From positions 3,286,001 to 3,350,000 of the forward strand of contig OY759225.1 of the NCBI GenBank assembly GCA_963662175.1: a stretch of DNA of 64,000 nucleotides, read 5' to 3'. The notes beneath the pieces were generated by a model. The model saw nothing but the letters and a program-made list of their open reading frames with translations. It was not told where the DNA came from and did no database searches. Shown one piece after another: positions 53,560-63,530 of this stretch. Position 1 is the first letter of the stretch, and the number at the start of each line of letters is the position of its first letter. Source of the DNA: Aradus depressus (Eukaryota > Arthropoda > Insecta > Hemiptera > Aradidae). The translations under genes were made by a program, and so were the position numbers.

Positions 53560-53700
53560 TTTACATCCCGAGGACCTACCACTGGGTGGCCTTCCTCTCA
53601 CATGCCATTCGCGCCAACATTTCACTACCTACCATCATAGATGCTACCACCCTAGCAACAGTTCCTTCTTTATAAATAGAAGACAAAAAAAAAAAAAAAA
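53560..53700 (+). mobile_element. LINE 3' UTR fragment with poly-A
   Basis: CACTGGGTGGCCTTCCTCTC corresponds to CACTGGGTGATTTCTCCCCT of the jockey-like 3' UTR at 50410, and an A tract follows at 53685-53700. Confidence 0.45.
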
Positions 53701-53704
53701 TTTA

Positions 53705-54110
53705 CTTCTCCAGCTGTTGTATAGGGGAAATAATGTAATCGATCAGAAATTCGATGTTGGGTTTTCACTGGAATTTTATATTTTCCGATACACTGATTCC
53801 AAAAATGAAAAGAAAAAAAAATCGTTGACGAATCCCCGCCATTGTTCTTCCAGCACGAATTAATCAGTTAAGTTGTTGGTCTCCCACAGAAACTGATCGA
53901 CCGTTTGAGCTAAAAATGTGTCGTTGATTTTATAAGTCTTCTGAGTCATCTAATTTTCTGTCGATACATTCATTACATCAGCAGTTTAATCCCCCTTTCC
54001 TTCGGTCGATTTGGCTGAAAATCTAGGAGTCGATTCTGGATCTGGATACACATATACAATTATTTATCGATTATTATATTGGGAGTTAACTTGTTCAAAG
54101 ACACAAAGAC
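53705..54110 (+). repeat. Family B, rearranged
   Basis: TATAGGGGAAATAATGTAATCG, then a switch to minus-oriented modules (GTCGATACATTCATTACATC, GATTTGGCTGAAAATC); two pieces in opposite orientation. Confidence 0.5.
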
Positions 54111-54114
54111 ATTT

Positions 54115-54290
54115 TTTTCAAATTTTGGAATCAACTCAACTTTGAATTTCTTAACAATCTTTAGCTGAATATGGAAGGCCGCTAGCTCTGAGTTCCGGAC
54201 GCCCTCAGACACCGTTTTGAATGTTATCATTAAGACAGGATAGTTGTGAGTGATGAGTTTATTTGGAAGCTGGTTCCAGGTTTCTATCAA
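54115..54290 (-). mobile_element. Possible LINE C-terminal scrap
   Basis: The minus-strand frame LIETWNQLPNKLITHNYPVL, then ITFKTVSEGV, resembles the WNxLP...FK end of LINE proteins. Short and uncertain; it joins the truncated 3' side of the R1-clade element. Confidence 0.35.
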
Positions 54291-57153
54291 CCCCCCCTCC
54301 CATTTGACTGACTGGACTAGAGTCCAGACGTACCCGGATTTCCGGTAAATATGCGTAGGTCGTTCGGCCATCCGATGATCGTGACCACCGCTGTTGCCAT
54401 TTCTCCACTATCCATTCCTGGACTATGTCCCTGCAACGCTCCGGTCTGGACTGTCCGCGCATCTCTTCCTCCAGGGCTAGACGTAAAGGCTCATCTATAT
54501 CTGCTCCTAAGGGCAAGTTGCGTCTACAATAGTACGAGGCGACAGCCCCGTCCAAGACTAAGTCTATTGGCGGAGCTCCTGCCAGCACCTGTAGCGCAGC
54601 CGTAGAGACAGTACGATAGGCCTTTGTAACCCTTAAAAGGGCTGCTCTCTGGGCTTGCACAAGGATAACGCGTCGCCGCTTCGTGGGACGATGCCACCAC
54701 CCAGCAGCGGCGTACCTTGCTACAGCCTCGAATACTCCAGTGTAGGTGATTCTACACGCAGAATAGCCGAGGCCCCACGTCGCGCGGGCTAGGCAGCTCA
54801 AAGCGTTGAAAGTGGCGGTAGTCCTTTCTTTAATGGCAACAACGTGGGGCGTCACGTTGAGGCCCGGCCCGATCCGCACTCCGAGATAAGTGACCGTTGC
54901 CGGGCTCTCAATGCGGCGTCCGTGGATTTTGATTACCAGGGGGTGTCGGGCGTCGGTTCTCCCTCTCATCAGCAAAGCCGAGGTCTTGCTAGGAGAGAGA
55001 GCCAGTTTGTTGGCGCAGCACCAGTTGTCTATATCGTCAATGGCGGCTTGGGCGCGAAGGGTTAGAGCAGCTCGACTATCAGCGTGCACCGTAACAACGA
55101 GGTCGTCGACGTAGGCGATTGCCTTATATCCACGTCCCTCGAGATCACGGAGCAGTCCGTCAAAGAGTATGGCCCAAAGTATCGGTCCGAGGACCGAGCC
55201 CTGAGGACAGCCTCTAGTGACGTCCACTGTAGTGCTAGCGTATAGCTGACTCATGGTCGCAGATCGATCGCTGAGGAAGCTGGATATCAACCCAAACACA
55301 TTCCCAGGCAGTCCCACAGCCCGCAGTCGCGTGAGGATGGCAGGCCACCAGGCGCAGTCGAAGGCCGACGCGATGTCAAAGAAGACACACAGGGCATATT
55401 TCCCACGGTCATTCTCCACATCCGCCCTCAGCATCATCAACGCATCTTCGGCGGATCTGCCCCTCAAGCCACCGAACTGCCTGTGGGATACAAAAGCATG
55501 TACCTGGGCCCGAATTCCATTGAAGATAAGAGTCTCCAATACTTTACCGAATACGGGGAGCAGGCTGATTGGTCTGTGTCTACCTGCCAGGGAAAGGTCC
55601 CTATCACCAGGCTTAACAAACGTACACACGAGTGCTCGTTTCCAAGTCCTAGGAAAGTGGCCCCTCCTAAGGCAGGAGTTATAAAGTAGTAAGAGATCCG
55701 ACTTGATGGCCGGGAAGGCTTTCTTGATTATAGCGGCGTCTATGAGATCGCTCCCAGGGGCGCCGCCACTCTTCTGCCTCCCAACCGCCAAGCTCAGGTC
55801 AATCTCGTCCCAATCAGGTGCGTTCCCCGTATCCGGCCAAGTACGGGCAGCGTTCCTGATGTCTCGTTGGCTGGGTGAATCCTCCGCCGGGTCGTCCTCC
55901 GGGAAGGCCTCCCTCAAGTACATCCCGCCAGCCTCCTCCAGGGACATGGCATACTGGTTGCCAACCCTGATGGAGGCCACCGGGGCGACCGGCCTTAGCC
56001 TCCCGGCGGCGACACGGTAAGGGATTCCCCACGGGTTTTTGCTGCTCTAGTCTTCAACGAACTTCCTCCAGCTCTCCTTCTTCGCGGCCTCGACTCTTCT
56101 ACCATAAGCCTTGCTAAGCTGCCGGTACTCCTCCCTCCGTATTACCCTCTGGAGTGGGTTTTGGTTTTGGCACCGCTGAAACCTCCTCCTGGCACGATAT
56201 ACAGCCTTCTTGGCGAGGGTAAGATCCTCACTCCACCAGGGTACCTTCCTGATCCGGTTTACCTTCTTGGGGATGGTCTCATCGGCAGCTCGAAGTAGTA
56301 TACTACTGAGCCTGCCGACCCCATCCTCAATCTGGCCAACCGGTTCAGAACTCCTGAGACCCTCCCACTGATCGTCGCAGGAGTAGGCGGCAACGGCGGT
56401 CACGAAAGCGTCGGAGATGGCCTTGCGGGTAGCAAAGCGCGGGTCTCTAGGCCGGACTGCGGGAAGATGGGCGTCAAAGAGCAGAACATCCAGTACACTA
56501 TGGTCGCTAGATGTGATCTCTCGGACGCTCCAGCTGCCCACAGCCCGGAATAGTCCGCTCGACACCAGCGTGACGTCAACATGGGACACTCCATTGGAAC
56601 CGTGGAATGTGGGCGGAGAAAGTGGGTCATTGACTATGCACAGGTCATGGCGGGCGATCAAATCCAATAGCCTGTCGCCCCGGCGGTCGGTGCGAACCGA
56701 TCCCCAGGAGACTGACCAGGAGTTGACGTCCGCCAGAACTATGACATTGCGCCCCGAGAGGGAGTCCAGTACTAGGTCCAGGTGGCCCAGCTGTTGTTCT
56801 ATGTTCTCAGACGGCGGGAAGTATCCGCTGATCACGTAGCAGCTTGCGTTGGCGTGCCTGATACAGGCCACAACTATATGGCTGGTGGAGAGATGGTGGA
56901 GCGCCATCACATCCACCTGGGGGCCGGTCACGACGATTGCGGCCATTGGCCGTTCGTCGCTCCGTGCGCCAGTAATAATTTTGTGGCCAGTACCTAGGCC
57001 TGCCACGCTGCCTCTAACGCAGTAGGGTTCCTGGAGAGCTAGCACCTGGACGCCCTCCGATGACACTAGTTGACGCACCTCATCAGCCACAATCCTGCGC
57101 CTATTCATGTTGTGCTGCCACAAACGAAGGCCCCCGCGCATCCTATTCGCCAT
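54259..57153 (-). pseudogene. R1-clade ORF2: endonuclease and reverse transcriptase, one amber stop
   Basis: The ATG at 57153 overlaps the end of ORF1 by 11 nt. The endonuclease (residues 1 to ~230) shows LRLWQHNMNRRR, LALQEPY, ISGYFPPSENIE, LADVNSWSVSWGS, DLCIVNDPLSPPTFHG and SDHSVLDVLLF. Residue 369 is TAG (56049-56047) in frame with SSKNPWGIPYRVAAGRLRPV. The RT then has KRALVCTFVKPGDRDLS, RPISLLPVFGKVLE, FFDIASAFD, GCPQGSVLGPILW and AYVDDLVVTV (YVDD instead of YADD). The C-terminal zinc knuckle is lost. A single CAG/TGG-type change could explain the stop. Confidence 0.85.
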
Positions 57154-57615
57154 AATCAGTGCGTGAGGCCAACAACTCTAACGCACGGATATATGACGGG
57201 CAGGTCTCGCTGTCCGCCTGGTGAGCGACGCGGGAGCCCCGTGTGCCGCAGTTACTACACTTCGGCGGCTTAGACTTATTCGGACAACTGGCCCTGTCGT
57301 GCCCTTCCTCCGAACACCTCGCGCACACCCTGGGTCGGTTGCACGACTTTTCGACGTGGCCAAAGACCTGGCAGCGCCAGCACCTCGAGACATCCAGGCA
57401 GTCTCGGACTCTACATGAGTACCACCCTAGGGTGATCCTTCCGGCGCTGATGAGAGCCCTCCTCGTCTCTGGGGTCACCTCGACGACCCAATGAACCGTC
57501 GATCTGCCCTTGGGGCCCTTTTTATATATTGCTGTGGGGGGGGTGAGATCGGGATATTGGGCTCGAAACCTCCCGGAGAAGTCCTCCCCCGACCAGCCCG
57601 AAGGCACATCAAACA
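54290..57615 (-). mobile_element. R1-clade LINE, truncated at both ends
   Basis: A GC-rich island of about 3.3 kb with the 3' part of ORF1, an ORF1/ORF2 overlap, endonuclease and reverse transcriptase. The 5' side stops inside ORF1 against a SINE head (57622), and the 3' side stops before the C-terminal knuckle at about 54295. No tail or target duplication is visible. Only one stop interrupts more than 3 kb of coding sequence. Confidence 0.85.
57143..57615 (-). pseudogene. R1-clade ORF1 C-terminal part (Gag-like zinc knuckles)
   Basis: The readable LINE portion begins about IVFDVPSGWSGEDFSGRF. It has an RNA-binding-like region and three CCHC knuckles, CWRCQVFGHVEKSC, CARCSEEGHDRASC and CSNCGTRGSRVAHQADSETC, ending LLASRTDYGE and TAG (57145-57143). 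The N-terminal part is missing; the ATG at 57673 belongs to the flanking SINE remnant. It would bind LINE RNA. Confidence 0.85.
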
Positions 57616-57621
57616 CAATGA

Positions 57622-57711
57622 CTGACAGGACTGATGATAGCTCAGAAGTAGAGTGCTTGCCTACTGTGTTCAAGATCGCGGGTTCGAACTCGGCTGAGGC
57701 CCTTGGGTTTT
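57622..57711 (+). repeat. Family A-like SINE head
   Basis: GATGATAGCTCAGAAGTAGAG and B box GGGTTCGAACTC, then CCTTGGGTTTTACTT, where it passes into family B. Confidence 0.6.
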
Positions 57712-58315
57712 ACTTCCCCAGCTATACGAAGTATAGAAAAGTTATGTAATCGGTCGAAAATTTGAAGTTTTCAAACGAATTTCGTGTTTTCCGATCTCCC
57801 GATTCCAAAATATGAAAAAAAAAACAGTGCTATCTATATGTGTGTCTATGAAAACAATAACTCCCGATAGAATGAATGTATCAACACAAAATTTTATATG
57901 TGAAACCAGAACCTTCTAACAACGACACCTGTTGATTTTCAGCCAAATGGACCAAAATAAAGAGGAGATTAGGGAAGAGGCTTAAAACAAAAAGTCTAAT
58001 AACTAGTGTCGTAATAAATGCATCAACACAATTTCATATGTGAATTCAAAACTCCAACGTTTTGATTTGACAACGGTTATTGATTTTCAGCGGAATTTGG
58101 AAAAGGGAGGGGGATCTGAGGAGGGCTAAATTCAAAAACCCCAATATAATGAATTTATCTTTACACAATTTAGTTTGAGGATTTAGGAACCCATATGTTA
58201 GTCAACTGTTGAATGTTAGCGCAAACGGTGGACTGGTTTTGAGAAGGGAGTTAAAAATTTAATTGATTAATTCGTTCTGGGGATGTATAATGCCGGTGAT
58301 TCACCGATGAGTTTT
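57709..58315 (+). repeat. Family B repeat, complete reference copy
   Basis: It begins TACTTCCCCAGCTATACGAA and runs through GGTCGAAAATTTGAAG, TTCCGATCTCCCGATTCC, ACAATAACTCCCGATAGAAT, two modules around CACCTGTTGATTTTCAGCC, CAACGGTTATTGATTTTCAG and GCAAACGGTGGACTGG, then TTCTGGGGATGTATAATGCC and GTGATTCACCGATGAG. The outer motifs TACTTCCCCAG and CTGGGGAAGTA form inverted ends. No ORF; not classifiable to a superfamily here. Confidence 0.75.
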
Positions 58316-58339
58316 TTTTAATTTGGGAAGTGAAAAAAA

Positions 58340-58965
58340 CATTAAGGCGTAGTCAAGGTCCACGTCGTAGATTTTCCGTGAAAACGTCGGGATAAAATCA
58401 TTTTTCATTTTCTTTTCGATGCTGCCGTAGCTCTTGCATTTGCTCGGCACTAGACTTTTTAGGTTTTTTAAATTCCTTTTGATGCGAGCTTTCCTCTGAT
58501 TTGTGTTTTCTATAATTCCGCGCATACTTACGATTCATATGAGACGACATCTTTAATTTTTTTGCAATTTTCAATTTAATACCGGTTTTTACATATATTT
58601 GGCAAATATTTTTATTGTTTCACTTTGAGTCCTAGTAGTGCTCCTCAAGCTCTTTACAATGACACCCGAATCAACATCCTATCTAAACGCGTTATCACGC
58701 TACACTAATTTGTAATTTTACACAATGCTAATTCGCAACAATCATCCGCCGGCGCCCATACTAGCCCGATAACGTCACAGGCAAAACCACACGACGTCAC
58801 AGGCAAAACACTGCACAACAAACAAGTATAGACATGCTCTATCCCTTGTGACTTCAACCCTTCGTTGTCGCATTATTAGTCTCGATTGAAATCTGACGGT
58901 ATTTTGTAACACAAGAAAGTTTGGCTATCACTGTGCTTAACGAGCGAATAGACGTTTTCACGTCA
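58340..58965 (-). repeat. Family D repeat, copy 2, with basic ORF
   Basis: Same order of blocks as copies 1 and 3. On the minus strand KMSSHMNRKYARNYRKHKS-like codons are interrupted by a premature change, and the open frame 58525-58301 starts at MRGIIENTNQRKARIKRN in a shifted phase. The other edge ends GACGTGAAAACGTCTATTCG near 58965. Confidence 0.65.
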
Positions 58966-58969
58966 GAAA

Positions 58970-59068
58970 CCTCGAGCACGCCGTTCTTAATGATGAGACG
59001 ATGGTCCCGATCCTGTACGATCGTTAAAGATCCCTACCCTAAGTGAATAAACCAAGGTAAGCAAAATT
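58970..59068 (+). repeat. Family A SINE, internal fragment
   Basis: CGAGCACGCCGTTCTTAATG to CCAAGGTAAGCAAAAT. Confidence 0.55.
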
Positions 59069-59084
59069 ATTTTACAACATCCTG

Positions 59085-59260
59085 ATTCCAAAAATGAAAA
59101 AAAAAAAAAAAAAAACATCTTTTATAAATGTATCGACACGAAAATTTTTTATGTATTAAATATTGAGCTTCCCAAACAGTTGATTGGCTTTGGAGGGAGA
59201 GCGAACACGTAATTGATTAATTCGTTCTGGGGAAGTACATAGCCGGTGTTTCACGACTTT
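59085..59260 (+). repeat. Family B with large internal deletion
   Basis: ATCCTGATTCCAAAAATG, a poly-A tract, then AATGTATCGACACGAAAA and TTCTGGGGAAGTACATAGCC. Confidence 0.65.
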
Positions 59261-59371
59261 TTCTCTTTATGTGATAAATTTATTTTTACTACAAAAGAGA
59301 AAAATATATATTTTTATTATTTTTTTTCCTGAATTTTTTAAGGTAATATTTTCAAACTGTTTGTTATATCT

Positions 59372-59628
59372 CTGGTGTTTGGGCAAAAGGGCTTAAGTCA
59401 GAATAAGTCTTGTGATCCAAAGGACTTAAGTGCATTTCAATATTTTCACCAAATGCAACTCAATGTTGGAGTATTTTACTTTCTTTATATTTAATACTTT
59501 ATAGAAATAATATTTCAAGTAACATAAATGTGCTTTACCTGATTTTCAGGAATTTTTCAAGACTTCAGAAATTCCCCTTCTAAAATTCAGTTTTGCTGAC
59601 TTAAGCCCTTTTGCCTGAACACCCGAAA
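59372..59628. mobile_element. MITE with ~30-bp inverted ends
   Basis: CTGGTGTTTGGGCAAAAGGG + CTTAAGTCAG at the left is matched by CTGACTTAAG + CCCTTTTGCCTGAACACCCG at the right. The interior is AT-rich without ORF. No unambiguous target duplication; superfamily unknown. Confidence 0.65.
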
Positions 59629-59629
59629 T

Positions 59630-60145
59630 ATGATACTATGCTATAGTCTATCTCTCAAAATGCAGGAATTTTCTCGTAGATACACCGAGATCATGCTCAT
59701 ACTAGGTGCTATCTATACTATGTTTAACATGGATTAATTGCTAATGCGCTAAATAATGCATTTGGATTTAAAACGTTGTGGTTTAGAGTGTAAATTGTTA
59801 CGTTATTCTAAATTAATTTTGGTGATGTGTTTGATGGTTGTGTCTAAGGATGTGATGTCATACAGCGGTGTAAAGTCTAGTTGCTAACGTGAGAGTGGGC
59901 ATTATATGATCAGTCAGCCAGTCTTGGATTAATATATCTATATTCTTTTGATATTCGAAGTCTTTGCTGTCCCATATATTTGTAAATCATAAGCCCAGAG
60001 AGATAGGAGAAAGTAGATGTAACAATTTAGCTTCTGACGAGTCTGTTCATTCAATATGCTGAACAGTATCTCCGGTCTAGTTAAGTCATGCCGTCCGAGT
60101 GTGAGGTTTCCAAGTCAGTCTCCTGTAAATGTCTTCTTAAATGTT
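59630..60145. other. Intergenic, possibly decayed LINE
   Basis: No clear frame; it may be a continuation of the jockey-like remnant that follows. Confidence 0.3.
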
Positions 60146-60149
60146 TCAT

Positions 60150-60470
60150 TGAAGGGGTCTGAGCCCATGGCTGGTTTTCAATGAATACTCATGACGGAGG
60201 GTGATTGTTACATGTTGACATTTTGTAGTATTAAACTTAATTTTCAATGATTTACTCGAAACTTCAGTTTTGGTGAGATGTTGCTTTAGTTTGAGACCTA
60301 GAATAACGTATCATCTATGTATGTGGCTGTTAATGTATAAGGTTGCTGGTTATGTCAACATACATGGAGTATAAGACAGGAACTAATATTGAGCCCTGGG
60401 GCACGCCGGCTAGAATGGTATATTATTTTCAGATCTCAGTTCTACATTAGCTTCAGCCCAAACTGTTTTT
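60150..60470 (-). mobile_element. Jockey-like RT remnant
   Basis: The minus strand reads AGVPQGSILVPVLYSMYVDI near 60405, the RT block before the catalytic site, and a YIDD-like segment near 60315. Stops and shifts are frequent. Confidence 0.5.
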
Positions 60471-60604
60471 AAGATTTACCTTTTGAAAAGTAATTTTTAT
60501 TATATGAGAATAATGAATAATATTTATATTATTTTCCTAGGCGGAAAAAGAATATACGACAAATGTTTGGAGCGATTTTCCATTCAACGCTTGAGTAAGG
60601 CGTC

Positions 60605-60780
60605 CTACAGCTTGGTCATGTCGTCAGCATAGCGGAGTATTTTACGCAGAGTAGCAGATATGTGGGGTATCCTGCTTACGTGTGCCAATATCAGGGGGCC
60701 AAGAGATACCGGTACCAGGTGAGCCCCTCTGGCTTCCTTGCCTCGACCCGATCCAGCAGACAACAGCAAACTGGAGCCCA
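60605..60780 (-). mobile_element. Second RT remnant
   Basis: LVPVSLGPLILAHVSRIPHI, then LRKILRYADDMTKL, keeps a YADD-type catalytic motif in a degraded jockey-like frame. Confidence 0.45.
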
Positions 60781-61050
60781 AGATCCGAATTCCCCCCATT
60801 TTCTTACTGGATACTGGGAATTTACAAGAAATAATCAAAGATTTAAATCTTTGTTTTTAAAAACACTTACAAAATCCCCGTTTGATATCAAGTTCTGTTA
60901 CAAAAAATTCAAAATTTCGCTCTCATCTTCAGAAGACTTTCGACATGTAACCAAGTTTTATGATAGCTCCAACTTGAAGTACTTCACTTTTGTTAACCCG
61001 GAGGACAGGGGTCTCATCAGGGGTGTCCCATACCCCGTATTTTAGTAAGT
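60781..61050 (+). mobile_element. Jockey-like Gag (PRE_C2HC-type) remnant
   Basis: The plus-strand frame has LSSSEDFRHVTKFYDSSNLK and YFTFVNPEDRGLIRGVP, the pattern of the region before the zinc knuckles in jockey ORF1 proteins. It is in the opposite orientation to the RT remnants on its left. Confidence 0.5.
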
Positions 61051-61092
61051 ACTCTTATCATCAGGGGTGTCCCATACCCCGTATTTTAGTAC
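61010..61092. repeat. Short tandem duplication
   Basis: ATCAGGGGTGTCCCATACCC + CGTATTTTAGTA occurs twice in direct orientation, about 41 bp apart. Confidence 0.8.
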
Positions 61093-61264
61093 TCTTATTT
61101 TAAATAATTTAATTTTATAATCTTGTTATATATTTTTTTAAATGTTACATTTTTGTCCCCGTTTTGAAATTGTCACCCCAAGCACTACAGTAGCATAATG
61201 AGAATGTATCAATAATAACTATATGGGTTTTATCCGATTTAGGTCAAAAAAAAGATCAAACAAG

Positions 61265-61810
61265 TGATTTAGTTTCCCAGCTACACGGAATTTATATGTA
61301 ATCGCTCAAAAATTCGATGCAGAGTTTTCATCGGAATTTGATTCTAAATATGAAACAAAAATTGTCTGTCTGTTTGTTTGTGGGTCGTTGAACACGATAA
61401 CTCCCGATAGAATGAATATCGACACGAAATTTTATATGTGATACCAGAATCTTCTAACGTCGACACCTATTGTTTTTTATCCAAATCGACGAAGGGATAG
61501 AAGGGGATGAGGGAGGAGGCTTAACATAAAAACTCTAATAAATGCCAATAGAATAAATGTATCGACACAAAATTAGAAATTTGAATTCAAAACGCCATAA
61601 GGACGACACATTATTTTTCATTGGAGTCGGCAGAAGGGAAGGAGGGTTCAGGGAAGGGGGCTCATTTCAAAAACCCCAATAACTGCCGATGTATTAAATT
61701 TATCGACTGAAAAGCAAACGGTCGGCTGGTTTTGTAAGGAGACCGAAAAATTAATAGATTAATTCTTTCTGGGGAAGTGCATTGCCGGTGATTCACCGAC
61801 GACCTTTTTT
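61265..61810 (+). repeat. Family B repeat, nearly complete
   Basis: TTTCCCAGCTACACGGAATT to TTCTGGGGAAGTGCATTGCC. It contains CGACACGAAATTTTATATG, a form of the empty target site of the Sola-like element. Confidence 0.75.
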
Positions 61811-61851
61811 TTATTTTATTTTCGAGACTGTTTGTTGCATCATTACAGGAA

Positions 61852-62112
61852 AATGGCTGAACAATGGTAGTGTACTTAACTACTCAGCTCAAGATCGCCG
61901 CTGATCCGAAACTCGGCGAGGTCCTTCGGATTTTTATCGATGGTCCCAAGCCTGTGCAATGTCATTCTCTCGTAGAAAACTCCAATCCTAAATAACAAAA
62001 CCTGGGTGGGCAAAATTTAGGACTTCCATAGTAGAGTCATGAATATGTCCACCAGAGAATCGAATGAATGTGGTAGTAGGCGATATGACCTTATAGTCAA
62101 AGCCTGGACATT
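61852..62112 (+). repeat. Family A SINE, old copy
   Basis: GGCTGAACAATGGTAGTGTA with remnants of both boxes (GATCCGAAACTC), body to TAGTCAAAGCCTGGACAT. Confidence 0.65.
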
Positions 62113-62640
62113 CGCTGAAGTAAAATAGCATTTTTGGGTAGCGAAAGAGAAGAAAGGTAGCGAGGTCAGGGGGAAGGGGGAATGAGCTTGTCCGGGTATC
62201 GCATGTAATCAGCTTCAGGTAGAGTAATATCGTTATATTACTTTCCATGAGTCTGAATAGTTGCTCAAGTTACTCCCGAGAAACGCCGGGTAGCCCGCTA
62301 GTAGTTGATAAGATTTAAGATAACTAATTGTGTTGTCCTTGGAGAGCTTTAGATCACGACAAGAAGAATGACTGTTTTATTTCTCATTTCTCTAGGGCGT
62401 CCAGTCACGATTCTGTCAGGAGATGAGCAACATAAATCACAATGGCTCCCAAGTCTACATCTTGATGGTCCGTCCTTACCTATTGATGAAATTTCAGTTT
62501 TCACATCTCTCAAATCTTAGATTGGTCCTTTAACAGGAGGCATGGGAGCATATGTTTTTTATATGAAAATTGAGAGAAAAAAAAAAATATTTTAATAAAT
62601 AATTCAAATATGTCTGCGTAAAATATTATTTTATTTTATT
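62113..62640. other. Intergenic, RTE-like terminal motif
   Basis: ACGCCGGGTAGCCCGCTAGTAG near 62284 is the kind of end motif also seen near 51105. No gene recognised. Confidence 0.35.
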
Positions 62641-63240
62641 TTTTTTTACTCGAAAACGCCTATTCGCTCGTTAAGCACAGTGATAGCCAGTCAAACTTTC
62701 TTGTGTTACAAAATACCGTCAGATTTCAATCGCTAATAACTACGAGACTAATAATGCGATAACAAAAGGGATAGAGCATGTTTGTAGGTGTTTGTTGTGC
62801 AGTGTTTTGCCTGTGACGTCGTGTGGGCGCCGGCGGATGATTGTTGCGAATTAGCGTTGTGTAAAATTATAAATTAGTGTAGCGTGATAATGCGTTTAGA
62901 TAGGATGTTGATTCGGGTGTCATTGTAAAGAGCTTGAGGAGCACTACTAAGACTCAAAAGTGAAACAATAAAAATATTCGCCAAAATATATGTAAAAATC
63001 GGTATTAAATTGAAAATTGCAAAAAAATTAAAGATGTCGTCTCATATGAATCGTAAGTATGCTCGGAATCATAAAAAACGCAAATCAGAGGAAAGCTCGC
63101 ATCAAAAGGAATTTATAAAACCTAAAAAGTCTAGTGCCGAGCAAATGCAAGAGCTACGGCAGCATCGAAAAGAAAATGAAAAAACGGCGCAAAGAAGTTT
63201 TCACGGAAAATCTATGGCATGGACCTTGACTACGCCTTAA
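62640..63240 (+). repeat. Family D repeat, copy 3, best ORF
   Basis: It has CGCCTATTCGCTCGTTAAGC, AGCACTACTAAGACTC and then an open frame. The layout is a ~370-bp GC-mixed leader followed by the small ORF, shared by all three copies. Confidence 0.65.
63010..63240 (+). CDS. Small basic protein of family D
   Basis: 76 aa; starts MKIAKKLKMSSHMNRKYARN and continues HKKRKSEESSHQKEF, KKSSAEQMQELRQHRKENEK, AQRSFHGKSMAWTLTTP. It is very rich in Lys/Arg/His. The SAEQMxELRxHRKE block is like a short helical motif near the N-terminus of several transposon proteins (for example Helitron-type ORFs), so it may be the first exon or a remnant of one. Whether it is translated is unknown. Confidence 0.45.
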   Translation: MKIAKKLKMSSHMNRKYARNHKKRKSEESSHQKEFIKPKKSSAEQMQELRQHRKENEKTAQRSFHGKSMAWTLTTP

Positions 63241-63339
63241 TGTTTTTTTCTGGATCAATATCGTTTGTACTACACTTTAAATTACCCCTACCTGTTTTTT
63301 AAATAAAATGATTTAGTTATTTCCTTTCAATTTGATGTG
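63241..63339. other. Short AT-rich spacer
   Basis: Nothing recognised. Confidence 0.3.
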
Positions 63340-63530
63340 GAGTTTGTACTCAAAAGCTCATACAACCGTTATGATGTATCGACACGAAATATAGCATAAA
63401 TCTTCAAAAGTTGCTAAGTAAATCACCTATTAATTTTTAACCTAATCGTTAAACTGGTTGCAGAGGGAGAGCGAGAACTTAAATGATTAATTCGCCCTGA
63501 TAAAGTACATTGCCGATTATTCTCTTCCTT
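63340..63530 (+). repeat. Family B fragment, right end
   Basis: TGATGTATCGACACGAAATA, AATCACCTATTAATTTTTAA and GATAAAGTACATTGCCGATT. Confidence 0.6.

Noticed and set aside
54351..57749. Plus-strand ORFs opposite the second R1-clade LINE
   Set aside because: Antisense shadows; domain motifs are only on the minus strand.
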